From RGIG426 sp045639905 (GTDB taxonomy: Bacteria > Bacillota > Clostridia > Oscillospirales > Acutalibacteraceae), in the NCBI GenBank assembly GCA_045639905.1, contig JAZUDZ010000044.1, forward strand, positions 72,659-136,658: 64,000 nucleotides of DNA, given 5' to 3'. The notes under the pieces are model-generated. The model did no database searches. It had not been told where the DNA came from and saw nothing but the letters and a program-made list of their open reading frames with translations. Position 1 is the stretch's first letter, and every line of letters starts with the position of its first letter. Positions 8,887-17,098 of this stretch are shown piece by piece. The translations under genes were made by a program, and so were the position numbers.

Positions 8887-10632
8887 TTATTTATACTGTT
8901 TACGAGCAATGTAAGAAGTATGTAAATCGTGGTGAGCCTGGCCTTTTCCATACCCCTCGGTGTAATACTCTTCATACACGGTCTTGACTGCCTGAGACTC
9001 GTGAGATTTACGAAGTTTCATGGCATCGTCCTGGCTGTACAAAGCTTTCGCACGAAGGGCCTTGAGATCGGTCGTATTCAACACGGAAGCCGGCTGAATC
9101 GGCTGACCGCCACCGGTTACACAACCGCCGGGGCAGCACATAACTTCAACAAACTGCCACGGAGCGGTTCCGTCCTTAATCATGGACATAACCTTGTTGG
9201 CATTCTGGATACCACTGACAACACAAACCTTGATTTCCATACCGGCAATGTTGTAGGTGGCTTCTTTCATACCTTCGGTACCACGAAGTTCCGGGAAACT
9301 GGCCGGTTCGTTATCCTTACCGGTCAACCAGTCATTTGCGGTACGAAGAGCGGCTTCCATAACACCACCGGTAGCGCCGAAGATAACGGCAGCACCGGAA
9401 CCTTCGCCGAACGGATCGTCAAAAGCTTCGTCTTCCAAAGCGGTGAACTGAATACCGGCACGCTCAATCATACGAGCAAGTTCTCTGGTGGTCAAGGAGA
9501 TGTCGACATCCGGATAACCGGAAGCATTCTCATCGTCACGACCGATTTCGAATTTCTTAGCCGTACAAGGCATAACGGAAACAACAACGATGTCTTTCGG
9601 ATCGATATTGTTCTTCTTGGCGTAATAGGTCTTCACCATGGCACCCATCATTTCGTGAGGGGATTTGCAGGAAGACAGATGACCAAGCTGCTCCGGATAA
9701 TAATACTCGATAAATTTAATCCAACCGGGCGAGCAGGAGGTAATCATCGGAAGCGTACCGCCGTTCTTCACGCGCTCAACAAACTCCGTTGCCTCTTCCA
9801 CAATGGTAAAGTCGGCAGCAACGTCGGTATCAAACACACGGTCAACACCGAGGCGGCGAATGGCAGCAACCATTTTGCCTTCCACATTGGTGCCAATCGG
9901 CATACCAAAGCTCTCACCGAGAGCAGCTCTGACGGCCGGGGCGGTCTGGAAAACAACATGTTTTTCCGGATCGTTAATGGCAGCCCAAGCTTTATCTGTA
10001 TCGTCACGCTCCGTCAAAGCACCGGTCGGGCAAGCGACCACACACTGACCGCAGGATACGCAAGGAACGGTATCAAGCGGACGGTCAAACGCACAGGAAA
10101 TTTGGGTATCAATACCACGGTCATTGGCACCGATAACGGAAACATACTGGTTCTTACAAGCAGCAACACAGCGGCGGCAAAGCACACACTTGTTGTTGTC
10201 ACGTACCAGGTGCACGGCACTGGTATCCAGCTCATATTCCGGACGGAAACCGTCATACTTGCCGGAATCCTCAACGCCGTAGTCACGGCAGAGTTTCTGA
10301 AGTTCGCAGTCCGTAGAACGAACGCAGGACAAACATTTTTTGTTGTGAGTCGACAAAATCAACTCCAAGGTTGTGCGGCGGGCATCCTGAACCTTTTTGG
10401 TATTGGTTTGAATTTCCATACCTTCGGAAACCGGATAAACGCAAGCGGTAACCAAACCGCGGGCGCCTGTAGCCTCAACAACACAAATACGGCAAGCGCC
10501 GATTTCGTTCAAATCCTTGAGGAAGCACAGAGTGGGAATCTCCACACCGGCTGCACGAGCGGCTTCCAGGATAGTAGAACCTTGCGGAACACTAACGGCA
10601 ATACCGTTAACTTTAACATTGACCATATCCAT
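8887..10632 (-). CDS. hndD: [FeFe] hydrogenase catalytic subunit, HndD type
   Basis: Catalytic subunit of an NAD(P)-linked, probably electron-bifurcating cytosolic hydrogenase. In order: an N-terminal plant-type [2Fe-2S] domain (TLCFLKD, GACRICVVE); a His-Cys3 [4Fe-4S] domain (HNKKCLSCVRSTDC); two ferredoxin clusters (CVLCRRCVAAC and CVSCGQCVVACPTG); then the H-cluster domain with L1 TSCSPGW, L2 VMPCTAKKFE and L3 EVMCCPGGCVTGGGQP; and a C-terminal small-subunit-like tail (RKSHESQAVKTVY). I place the start at the ATG at 10632, ten bases after GGAG; a GTG at 10641 is too close to that site. It is the last gene of the operon, 18 bases after hndC. All H-cluster motifs are intact, unlike the hydrogenase-like gene at 14470. 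Confidence 0.95.
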   Translation of the reverse strand: MDMVNVKVNGIAVSVPQGSTILEAARAAGVEIPTLCFLKDLNEIGACRICVVEATGARGLVTACVYPVSEGMEIQTNTKKVQDARRTTLELILSTHNKKCLSCVRSTDCELQKLCRDYGVEDSGKYDGFRPEYELDTSAVHLVRDNNKCVLCRRCVAACKNQYVSVIGANDRGIDTQISCAFDRPLDTVPCVSCGQCVVACPTGALTERDDTDKAWAAINDPEKHVVFQTAPAVRAALGESFGMPIGTNVEGKMVAAIRRLGVDRVFDTDVAADFTIVEEATEFVERVKNGGTLPMITSCSPGWIKFIEYYYPEQLGHLSSCKSPHEMMGAMVKTYYAKKNNIDPKDIVVVSVMPCTAKKFEIGRDDENASGYPDVDISLTTRELARMIERAGIQFTALEDEAFDDPFGEGSGAAVIFGATGGVMEAALRTANDWLTGKDNEPASFPELRGTEGMKEATYNIAGMEIKVCVVSGIQNANKVMSMIKDGTAPWQFVEVMCCPGGCVTGGGQPIQPASVLNTTDLKALRAKALYSQDDAMKLRKSHESQAVKTVYEEYYTEGYGKGQAHHDLHTSYIARKQYK

Positions 10633-10650
10633 TTTATCCACTCTCCTCTC

Positions 10651-12471
10651 TTATTTCTTGCTAATGGCATTCGGACGGCAATTGCTCATACAGGCACCGC
10701 ACTTCACACACTTGGAAGCATCAATGGCCATAGAAGCAAGTTTATGTCCGGGGGCAATATAGTCTGTACGGGAAATAGCATCAGCCGGGCAGTTCTTAGC
10801 GCAAAGGCCGCAACCGATACAAACATCCGGATCAATCGTGTAGGTCAGCAAATCTTTGCAAACGCCGGCCGGGCACTTCTTATCGCGAATGTGAGCAATA
10901 TACTCATCACGGAAGAAACGCAACGTGGCAAGAACCGGGTTCGGAGCCGTCTGTCCGAGACCGCAAAGAGCGTTGGCTTTAATGTAGGCGCAAAGTTCTT
11001 CGAGATCATCAAGGTCGGACATTTCGCCGTTACCGCTGGTAATCTTGTCGAGTTTTTCGAGAAGGCGTTTAATACCGACACGGCAAGGAGTACATTTACC
11101 GCAGGACTCGTCAACCGTGAACTGGAGGAAGAACTTGGCAATATCAACCATACAAGTATCTTCGTCCATAACAATCAAACCACCGGAACCCATCATACAA
11201 CCGATGGAGGTGAGGTTATCATAGTCGATTTCGGCATCAATCAAACTAGCCGGAATACAACCACCGGAAGGACCACCGGCCTGAGCAGCTTTGAATTTTT
11301 TGCCATTCGGCACGCCGCCGCCGATATCTTCAATGATTTCACGGAGGGTCGTTCCCATCGGGACCTCGACCAAACCGGTGTTGTTGATTTTACCACCAAG
11401 GGCGAAAACTTTCGTGCCCTTGGAACGCTCGGTACCCATGGAAGCGAACCAATCGGCACCATTCAAGATAATCTGAGCAACGTTTGCAAAGGTCTCAACG
11501 TTGTTTTCAACGGTCGGTTTACCATACAAACCTTTCACAGCCGGATACGGCGGACGCGGACGCGGCTCACCACGGTTACCTTCGATGGAGGTCATCAAAG
11601 CCGTTTCCTCACCGCAAACGAAGGCGCCTGCACCGAGACGGATTTCCAAGTCAAAGTCAAAGCCACTGTCAAAGATATTTTTACCAAGCAAACCATATTC
11701 ACGGGCCTGATCAATGGCAAGCTGCAAACGACGGACAGCAATCGGATACTCGGCACGAACATAAACGAAACCTTTGGTAGCACCGATAGCATAGCCGCAA
11801 ATGGCCATAGCTTCAATGATACTGTGCGGGTCGCCTTCCAAAACGGAACGGTCCATAAATGCACCCGGGTCACCCTCGTCAGCGTTACAAACAACGTATT
11901 TCTGATCGGCCTGGTTCGGAGCCGTCAAACTCCATTTTCTACCGGTCGGGAATCCGCCGCCGCCACGACCACGAAGACCGGAATCGGAAATCTCTTTAAT
12001 AACCTGTTCCGGAGTCATCTCCGTCAAAGCTTTACCAAGGGCGGCATAACCGTCCATAGCGATGTACTCATCGATATTCTCCGGGTTGATAACACCGCAG
12101 TTACGAAGAGCCACACGTTTTTGTGTTCTATAGAAAGCCGTATCACTCAGAGAAGCACTGATGATTTCCTCTTTCTTATCCAAATCAACTTCAGAAGAAA
12201 CGAGGCGTGTAACCACACGACCTTTGAGCAAATGCTCTTTAACGATTTCTTCAACATCTTCCGGTTTCACCATGCTGTAGAAGGTGCCATCCGGATACAC
12301 AATAACAACCGGTCCCTGAGCGCAAAGGCCGAAACATCCGGTGGGAACAAGTTTGATTTCTTCTTCAAGACCGTTTGCTTTAATCTGAGTTTCAAACGCT
12401 TCAAGAACTTTCTTGCTTCCGGAGGATGTGCAGCCGGTACCGCCACAAACCAAAACCTGGGAACGAATCAT
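10651..12471 (-). CDS. hndC: NADH-binding hydrogenase subunit, HndC/NuoF type
   Basis: Flavin subunit that exchanges electrons between NAD(P)H and the hydrogenase. Order of domains in 606 residues: a thioredoxin-like [2Fe-2S] domain (CGGTGCTSSG, then TGCFGLCAQGP); a NuoF core with GRGGGGFPTGRKW (NADH/FMN) and CNADEGDPGAFMDR; an SLBB-like segment; the N3-type cluster motif CGKCTPCRVG with CGLGQ; and two C-terminal ferredoxin clusters (CIGCGLCAKNCP and CVKCGACMSNCRP). AGGAGGTAAGGAAG precedes the ATG. The gene lies 21 bases after hndB. The architecture matches HndC and HydB of bifurcating hydrogenases. Confidence 0.94.
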   Translation of the reverse strand: MIRSQVLVCGGTGCTSSGSKKVLEAFETQIKANGLEEEIKLVPTGCFGLCAQGPVVIVYPDGTFYSMVKPEDVEEIVKEHLLKGRVVTRLVSSEVDLDKKEEIISASLSDTAFYRTQKRVALRNCGVINPENIDEYIAMDGYAALGKALTEMTPEQVIKEISDSGLRGRGGGGFPTGRKWSLTAPNQADQKYVVCNADEGDPGAFMDRSVLEGDPHSIIEAMAICGYAIGATKGFVYVRAEYPIAVRRLQLAIDQAREYGLLGKNIFDSGFDFDLEIRLGAGAFVCGEETALMTSIEGNRGEPRPRPPYPAVKGLYGKPTVENNVETFANVAQIILNGADWFASMGTERSKGTKVFALGGKINNTGLVEVPMGTTLREIIEDIGGGVPNGKKFKAAQAGGPSGGCIPASLIDAEIDYDNLTSIGCMMGSGGLIVMDEDTCMVDIAKFFLQFTVDESCGKCTPCRVGIKRLLEKLDKITSGNGEMSDLDDLEELCAYIKANALCGLGQTAPNPVLATLRFFRDEYIAHIRDKKCPAGVCKDLLTYTIDPDVCIGCGLCAKNCPADAISRTDYIAPGHKLASMAIDASKCVKCGACMSNCRPNAISKK

Positions 12472-12492
12472 CTTCCTTACCTCCTGTGTGAA

Positions 12493-12858
12493 TTATGAAT
12501 TAGTAATCGTATACTCTTTGACGATGTTGCCGCCTTTGAGATGCTTTTCAACAACCTCTTTTGCTTTTTCGGCAGTCATCTTCACGTAGGTCACCTTTTC
12601 TTTACCAGCTTCAAAAACCTCCACAACGGGTTCATACTGGCAAATACCGATACAACCGGTCTGAGTGACGGTGACTTTGTCGGAAAGACCGGCATTGGAC
12701 ACTTCTTCAACAAAAGCATTCAGAACCGGGCGAGCACCGGCGGCAATACCGCAGGTAGCCATACCGACAACGACACGAAGGTCTCCGCTGCCTTCACGCA
12801 TGACAACTTTGTCTTGCATTTTTGCTTTGATAGCAGCAAGTTCAGCCAACGATTTCAT
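12493..12858 (-). CDS. hndB: thioredoxin-like [2Fe-2S] ferredoxin, HndB type
   Basis: A 121-residue protein with the thioredoxin-like [2Fe-2S] fold. The four cysteines are in GMATCGIAAGA and in TQTGCIGICQYEP. This matches HndB, a small subunit of the four-subunit NADP-reducing hydrogenase. A similar domain is fused to the N-terminus of the next protein, HndC. AAAAGGAGATATATTCT precedes the ATG. It lies between the ATPase gene at 12886 and hndC on the same transcript. Confidence 0.88.
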   Translation of the reverse strand: MKSLAELAAIKAKMQDKVVMREGSGDLRVVVGMATCGIAAGARPVLNAFVEEVSNAGLSDKVTVTQTGCIGICQYEPVVEVFEAGKEKVTYVKMTAEKAKEVVEKHLKGGNIVKEYTITNS

Positions 12859-12885
12859 AGAATATATCTCCTTTTCAAATTGTAA

Positions 12886-13434
12886 TTATATTGATTGATA
12901 GCTTTCTATCAGGTACTCCCTGATCCAAGCTATAACTTCCAAATTGTCCAAAGGAACATCACCGAGGACCTCGGTCAATTCCTGTGTATCCAGGGATACG
13001 GTTCCGGCGGGCATGGAATGCACAAACACCCAGTGAATTTTCGGCGACCCCTGAATCAAAGTGATGATGGATGATACCACATCTCCAAGCGGCGTGAAAT
13101 CAATGCTTGTCTTATAGAAGAAAGCCGTTGTATTCGTGCCATGGGCTTCCGGATATTCATCACGGTGTTTGGATGTTATCTCCAAATAGCCACCGGTTTG
13201 TTCGGCCGCCAATTTTAAGAAAGGCAATCCGAACCCGACATTACGCGTTGTCCTGGTTGTACTGAACGGATCCGTGACCGTGGCCAAAAAATCCGGCTTC
13301 ATCCCAAATCCGTTATCCGTTATGGAAATCTTTAAGGTCTCTTCCGTTTCATTCAGTTCAATCAAAACGTGCGTTGCTTCTGCTTTCACAGAGTTTTTTG
13401 CCGTATCTAAAATGTTCAGGGATAATTCTTTCAT
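12886..13434 (-). CDS. GHKL-type ATPase domain protein (kinase-like, no histidine-kinase phosphoacceptor)
   Basis: A 182-residue stand-alone ATP-binding protein. It has the N-box region NILDTAKNSVKA, the G1 box TDNGFGM, an F-box-like stretch DPFSTTRTTRN and the G2 box VGFGLPFLKLA. There is no H-box or dimerisation helix, no sensor and no membrane segment, so it is not a complete histidine kinase. It resembles the ATPase domains found beside clostridial hydrogenase genes. Residues 110-182 are an extra tail of unknown role. The gene starts 3 bases after the PHP gene stop. A protein-kinase or anti-sigma-like role is inference. Confidence 0.75.
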   Translation of the reverse strand: MKELSLNILDTAKNSVKAEATHVLIELNETEETLKISITDNGFGMKPDFLATVTDPFSTTRTTRNVGFGLPFLKLAAEQTGGYLEITSKHRDEYPEAHGTNTTAFFYKTSIDFTPLGDVVSSIITLIQGSPKIHWVFVHSMPAGTVSLDTQELTEVLGDVPLDNLEVIAWIREYLIESYQSI

Positions 13435-13437
13435 ATC

Positions 13438-14157
13438 TTACCCTCTTAACATTTCTATCAGCTGGTTCCGGGCCTCTGCCGGGTCATCACTGAGTTCAAA
13501 GAACTCCCGCTTCTCTTTGATTTTCCAAAGATAATGCGCATCCGACGAAACCACCAGCCGAAGATTTTCCAAATGGTAGGTTTCCCGATATTCTGTTTCG
13601 TTTTCGGGATCCTGTAATTCAAAGGCAGTAAATCCGCAGTTGTGCGGGAAGTCGCCGAGCATGGCGATAGCACCGTTTGAAGATCGGTCTATGTGCGCCG
13701 GATATGCTGCACCGTTACACCGACGCACCAACTCTTGAACGCTCTCAATCGGAATCTGTGTGGCGTTAACCAGCAAATCCTCTTCCCGTCCGATTTCTCG
13801 GTCTTCCTCATCCACAATGGACTGCACACCGAAGATTTTTTCCTTGTTTTTAATTTTTATCCGCTTCTTGTCCACCAGCTCATTGTATACCATGGCATCC
13901 TCGAGTGTCGGGAACAGGCAAACCACATGAATATCCTCCGCCGTTGTCAGTTCCATACCGGCAATCGGCACAATGTCATACTGCTCACAGGCTTTAAAGA
14001 AAGCAGGACAGTTCAGCGTCGTATTGTGGTCCGTCAAGGCCACCATATTCAGCCCGTTCAGTTTTGCCATTCCGGCAATGCTGGCGGGAGTGCTTTCCAT
14101 ATCTCCGCAAGGAGATAAGCAAGAATGAATATGTAGATCGTAATAATAGCGACTCAT
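13438..14157 (-). CDS. PHP-domain phosphoesterase
   Basis: A 239-residue member of the PHP (polymerase and histidinol phosphatase) superfamily. The metal-binding motifs are complete: DLHIHSCLSPCGDM at the N-terminus, ALTDHNTT, the Glu in GMELTT, the His in AYPAHIDRSS, and SSDAHYLW near the C-terminus. Known relatives hydrolyse phosphomonoesters or nucleoside bisphosphates; the substrate here is unknown. Its ATG overlaps the stop of the DRTGG gene at 14154 by four bases (ATGA) and the ATPase gene follows 3 bases later, so it belongs to the same regulatory module. Confidence 0.88.
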   Translation of the reverse strand: MSRYYYDLHIHSCLSPCGDMESTPASIAGMAKLNGLNMVALTDHNTTLNCPAFFKACEQYDIVPIAGMELTTAEDIHVVCLFPTLEDAMVYNELVDKKRIKIKNKEKIFGVQSIVDEEDREIGREEDLLVNATQIPIESVQELVRRCNGAAYPAHIDRSSNGAIAMLGDFPHNCGFTAFELQDPENETEYRETYHLENLRLVVSSDAHYLWKIKEKREFFELSDDPAEARNQLIEMLRG

Positions 14158-14483
14158 AATACACCTGCAATCGCTGTCGCGATAGCATAGGCAGATTGAT
14201 TCGGAGCAACCAATAGATTCACGCCTTTACTCTTTGCCACATCAATGACATCCTGCTCCGGCATAACGCCTTCTGCCAGGATAACACACGATACATCCGT
14301 CAAAGAGGCAACCGCGACAATATTGATATTGGACATTATGGTAATCCAAGCGTTATCCTCCCTCGCCTTGGACATAACCCAACTGAGTAAATCGCCGATA
14401 TAGCATCCGTCGATTTCTCTGTCAGGTTGCGGCAAGGATATGGGCTCCAAAGAAAGAGCCGTTATCAACTCACTTACCTTCAT
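14154..14483 (-). CDS. DRTGG-domain protein, second copy
   Basis: A 109-residue protein (MKVSELITALSL...) that fits a single DRTGG domain: DREIDGCYIGDLLSWVM in the middle, then alternating strands and helices ending VNLLVAPNQSAYAIATAIAG. DRTGG domains occur in phosphotransacetylases and with CBS domains and are thought to bind ligands; the ligand here is unknown. The start at 14483 is chosen because an upstream in-frame start would lie deep inside the Fe-S protein gene, which it overlaps by 14 bases. It is distantly related to the product of the gene at 16154, so the operon carries two. Confidence 0.72.
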   Translation of the reverse strand: MKVSELITALSLEPISLPQPDREIDGCYIGDLLSWVMSKAREDNAWITIMSNINIVAVASLTDVSCVILAEGVMPEQDVIDVAKSKGVNLLVAPNQSAYAIATAIAGVL

Positions 14484-15735
14484 TGCATAACCCTTTCTTG
14501 ACAGGACAGCATTCCACTCCGGGAATATTGCCTCGAACAATGTCCTCGGCAAATACCCGACAACTGGGAGACCCGCAAGCTCCGCAGTCCAATCCCGGTA
14601 GAGAAGGAACAATCTCTTCAATCTGAGCCATCATACGCATCGATTCCGAAAAGCTGTTGCTCAAACGGGAAATCGGCATATACTCAGGGAACTCATCAAA
14701 AATGATATCCTCGGGAATAACATTTATTCCTTTTGCCAATCGGTTTTGGGCCACCGGCAAATACCGGCGAACGTTTTGCAAGCGTGTTTTGGAAATAAAC
14801 GGATTATTAATCGTCATATTCCCTCCGACACAACCGCCGGAGCACGCATTCAACTCCACAAAATCCAAATGCGAAATCTTTCCGTCTTCAATTTCGTTGA
14901 GAATGGCATTGATGTTTTCAATACCATCTGCAGCGAGATAGTTATCGTTTAAAATTGCGGACGATTCTCCCCCGCTGGATGCCCAGCCGAGACCAATCAT
15001 TCCGGCTTCCGTGGTGATAGACGGAGAAGCATCTTTTTTCAGCTCACTGAGAAGCATGAAATAAACATCCTTCAGCGACACAACCACATCAATATGGCTC
15101 TTGGATTCCCCGTAGCCATTTCGAATAAAGCTGACCTTTGCCGCACATGGTGAAATGAAAAAGGTTCCGATTTCTTCGTCCTTCAGTTCCGGATGATCTC
15201 GGTGTGCTTTTTCTTTGGCAAGTTTAGCCGCAAGCTCCATCGGTTGCATCAGCGGCAAAATATTGTCGCGCAAATACGGATACCGAAGAGCAATCAAACG
15301 GACAACTGCGGGACATGCCGAACTGATTACCGGTTTTTTGATGCCGGGCGTTTTCAAATACAGCCTGGTATATTCCGTAATGATTTCGGCAGCCTTAGCC
15401 ACTTCAAACACATCGTCAAAACCCAAATTCAAAAGGCCCTGCAGCACATCGTCGACTTCCGTCAGCCCCTCAAATTGCCCAAACAGGGACGGAGGCGGCA
15501 AAGCGATTTTGTACTTATATCGGTCCATGTGGTTTTCGAGTTTGCTGCTCATGGCTTTTTTTGCACCATTAGGGCACAGCTTTATGCATTCTCCGCAGTC
15601 AATACAACGATCGGAATCAATTACCGCTTTTCCATTGCGCACACGAATGGCCTGTGTCGGGCATCGTTTCATGCACGTGGTACAACCGGTACATTTCTCC
15701 ACATCCATTTCCACGGAATGCTTATACGTCATCAT
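14470..15735 (-). CDS. [FeFe] hydrogenase-like Fe-S protein with altered H-cluster motifs (probable sensor)
   Basis: A 421-residue protein. Residues 15-25 and 44-54 are two ferredoxin clusters (CTGCTTCMKRC, CIDCGECIKLC). Residues 75-345 align with the [FeFe] hydrogenase large subunit, but the signatures differ: L1 is SSACPAVV (residues 138-145) instead of TSCCPxW, L2 is SPCAAK (195-200) without the usual Met or the following Glu, and L3 is LNACSGGCVGGN with Asn replacing Met. Cysteines 141, 197, 298 and 302 that could hold an H-cluster remain. Residues 380-410 add another four-Cys motif, CGACGSPSC plus CC. These changes resemble sensory (HydS-like) hydrogenases rather than catalytic ones, yet no PAS domain is present. 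It overlaps the upstream ATPase gene by 4 bases. Confidence 0.85.
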   Translation of the reverse strand: MMTYKHSVEMDVEKCTGCTTCMKRCPTQAIRVRNGKAVIDSDRCIDCGECIKLCPNGAKKAMSSKLENHMDRYKYKIALPPPSLFGQFEGLTEVDDVLQGLLNLGFDDVFEVAKAAEIITEYTRLYLKTPGIKKPVISSACPAVVRLIALRYPYLRDNILPLMQPMELAAKLAKEKAHRDHPELKDEEIGTFFISPCAAKVSFIRNGYGESKSHIDVVVSLKDVYFMLLSELKKDASPSITTEAGMIGLGWASSGGESSAILNDNYLAADGIENINAILNEIEDGKISHLDFVELNACSGGCVGGNMTINNPFISKTRLQNVRRYLPVAQNRLAKGINVIPEDIIFDEFPEYMPISRLSNSFSESMRMMAQIEEIVPSLPGLDCGACGSPSCRVFAEDIVRGNIPGVECCPVKKGLCNEGK

Positions 15736-16157
15736 GACAGTTTCACCACCATTGTGATTTCCGTTCCCTGTCCGGGTTCGGACTTCACCGTCATCTCATC
15801 GGTATAGCGTTTCATGTTCGGAAGTCCCATTCCGGCACCAAATCCCAAAGAACGGATTTTGTCTCCGGCTGTGGAATATCCTTCCTGCATAGCCATATCC
15901 AGATTGGAGATACCCGGGCCGTCATCCGACAGAATGATTTCAATACGGTCATCATATACTTTCACATCGGCTTTCCCGCCGTGTGCATGAATAACCATAT
16001 TGATTTCTCCTTCGTACATGGCAATGCCAACCTTACGAATGATTTCCGGATCCAATCCCAACCGACGTAAATTACGTTTTACTTCCACAGAAGCCTGTCC
16101 GGCCGATGTGAAATCCTCACCGTCCACATCAAAGTGGAAAATTAACGGCTCGCTCAT
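15732..16157 (-). CDS. RsbW-like anti-sigma/serine kinase ATPase
   Basis: A 141-residue GHKL ATPase of the RsbW/SpoIIAB type. The N-box is EGEINMVIHAH, G1 is SDDGPGISN, and the G2 region is SLGFGAGMGLPNMKR. It resembles anti-sigma regulatory factor domains, some of which are Ser/Thr kinases. The start at 16157 overlaps the stop of the DRTGG gene by four bases (ATGA), and its own stop overlaps the hydrogenase-like gene in the same way, so the three are translationally coupled. No sigma factor or STAS antagonist is encoded nearby, so its partner is unknown. Confidence 0.82.
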   Translation of the reverse strand: MSEPLIFHFDVDGEDFTSAGQASVEVKRNLRRLGLDPEIIRKVGIAMYEGEINMVIHAHGGKADVKVYDDRIEIILSDDGPGISNLDMAMQEGYSTAGDKIRSLGFGAGMGLPNMKRYTDEMTVKSEPGQGTEITMVVKLS

Positions 16158-16504
16158 TTCGTGCGATTTCCGTTGAGGCCGTTTGCATACAGTCTGCCGC
16201 ATGCTTCATACATTCTAAGTGACGATGTGAGAACAACCATCCCGTTTTCTTTTGCAATCTGCAACATTTCCTCGGTTGGCTGTTTCGAACGCACAAACAC
16301 AACGCAAACCATATCCATCATTTCTGCAGTACGAATGACTTGTGAATTGACAAGTCCGGTGAGGAGGACAGCCTGATCCTTGACATATGCAAGGACGTCA
16401 CTCATCATATCGCAACCGCAGGCGGTGAAAACATCCCGATCAAGGAATTCTTCTCCGCACGCAACTTCGGCACAAAGCAGTTCTTTAATCTGTGTAATCT
16501 TCAT
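16154..16504 (-). CDS. DRTGG-domain protein, first copy
   Basis: A 116-residue single-domain protein. DRDVFTACGCDMMSDVLAYV is the characteristic segment, followed by VLLTGLVNSQVIRTAEM, CVVFVRSKQPTEEM and GMVVLTSSLRMYEACG. No catalytic motif is visible. Ligand binding is assumed from the family. It lies 6 bases after hndA and directly before the RsbW-like gene, suggesting that it feeds a signal into that ATPase. Confidence 0.75.
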   Translation of the reverse strand: MKITQIKELLCAEVACGEEFLDRDVFTACGCDMMSDVLAYVKDQAVLLTGLVNSQVIRTAEMMDMVCVVFVRSKQPTEEMLQIAKENGMVVLTSSLRMYEACGRLYANGLNGNRTK

Positions 16505-16510
16505 AGTCTT

Positions 16511-17005
16511 TTATTCATATTTAGCAAGAATGGCCGGAACATCTTTCGGCTCAATTTTGCCGTAAACATCATCGTTAATGGTCATAACCGGAGCCAAGCC
16601 ACAGGCACCTACACAGCGGCAGTCCTCTAAAGAGAATTTACCATCGGCTGTGCATCCGCCGGATTTCAAATTCAGCGTTTCGCTGACTTTATCTAAGATC
16701 TGCTGAGAACCTTTAACATAGCAAGCCGTTCCGAGGCAGACAGAGATGTTGTACTTGCCTTTCGGAGAAAGAGCAAACTGGGCGTAGAAAGTAGAAACGC
16801 CGTAAACCTTCTCCAGCGGAACATCCATTCCGTCAGCGATCATCTGCTGGACTTCCATCGGAAGATATCCATAGATTCCCTGAGCTTCCTGCATAACCAT
16901 CATCAAGCGGCTTTTGTCAAACTTGTTAGCCTCGATGACTTCTTTCAGCTGTTTTTCCTGTTCTGCGGTACCGCGGAAAGGCACATCACTGATCACTTTT
17001 TTCAT
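16511..17005 (-). CDS. hndA: hydrogenase [2Fe-2S] subunit, HndA/NuoE type
   Basis: A 164-residue NuoE-family subunit. The N-terminal helical part reads MMVMQEAQGIYGYLPMEVQ, and the thioredoxin-like [2Fe-2S] domain has cysteines in SVCLGTACYVKG and in CRCVGACGLAP. It passes electrons to the flavin subunit HndC. The start at 17005 has GGAGG nine bases upstream; an upstream in-frame start has none. It heads the ten-gene operon, behind the promoter at 17070-17098, and is separated from the other structural genes by six regulatory genes. Confidence 0.93.
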   Translation of the reverse strand: MKKVISDVPFRGTAEQEKQLKEVIEANKFDKSRLMMVMQEAQGIYGYLPMEVQQMIADGMDVPLEKVYGVSTFYAQFALSPKGKYNISVCLGTACYVKGSQQILDKVSETLNLKSGGCTADGKFSLEDCRCVGACGLAPVMTINDDVYGKIEPKDVPAILAKYE

Positions 17006-17069
17006 CGTGAATTTCCTCCATTTCAATCTTCTGCAAGTGCAAAATGGCACAAATACAGTTATCCCATAC

Positions 17070-17098
17070 AGTATACAACTTTATAAAGATTTATGCAA
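17070..17098 (-). promoter_or_regulatory. promoter of the hydrogenase operon
   Basis: Minus strand: TTGCAT, 17-base spacer, TATACT. The -10 box is embedded in TTGTATACTG, which matches 8 of the 10 bases of the GntR-type palindrome found intact at 20455. Between this promoter and the nuclease terminator (17099-17216) there is only a weak hairpin followed by seven T. Confidence 0.55.

Noticed and set aside
8929..12498. A plus-strand open frame of over 1100 codons opposite hndC and hndD
   Set aside because: It is antisense to two well-identified Fe-S subunits, has no recognisable domain and no ribosome site; long antisense frames are expected opposite strongly codon-biased genes.
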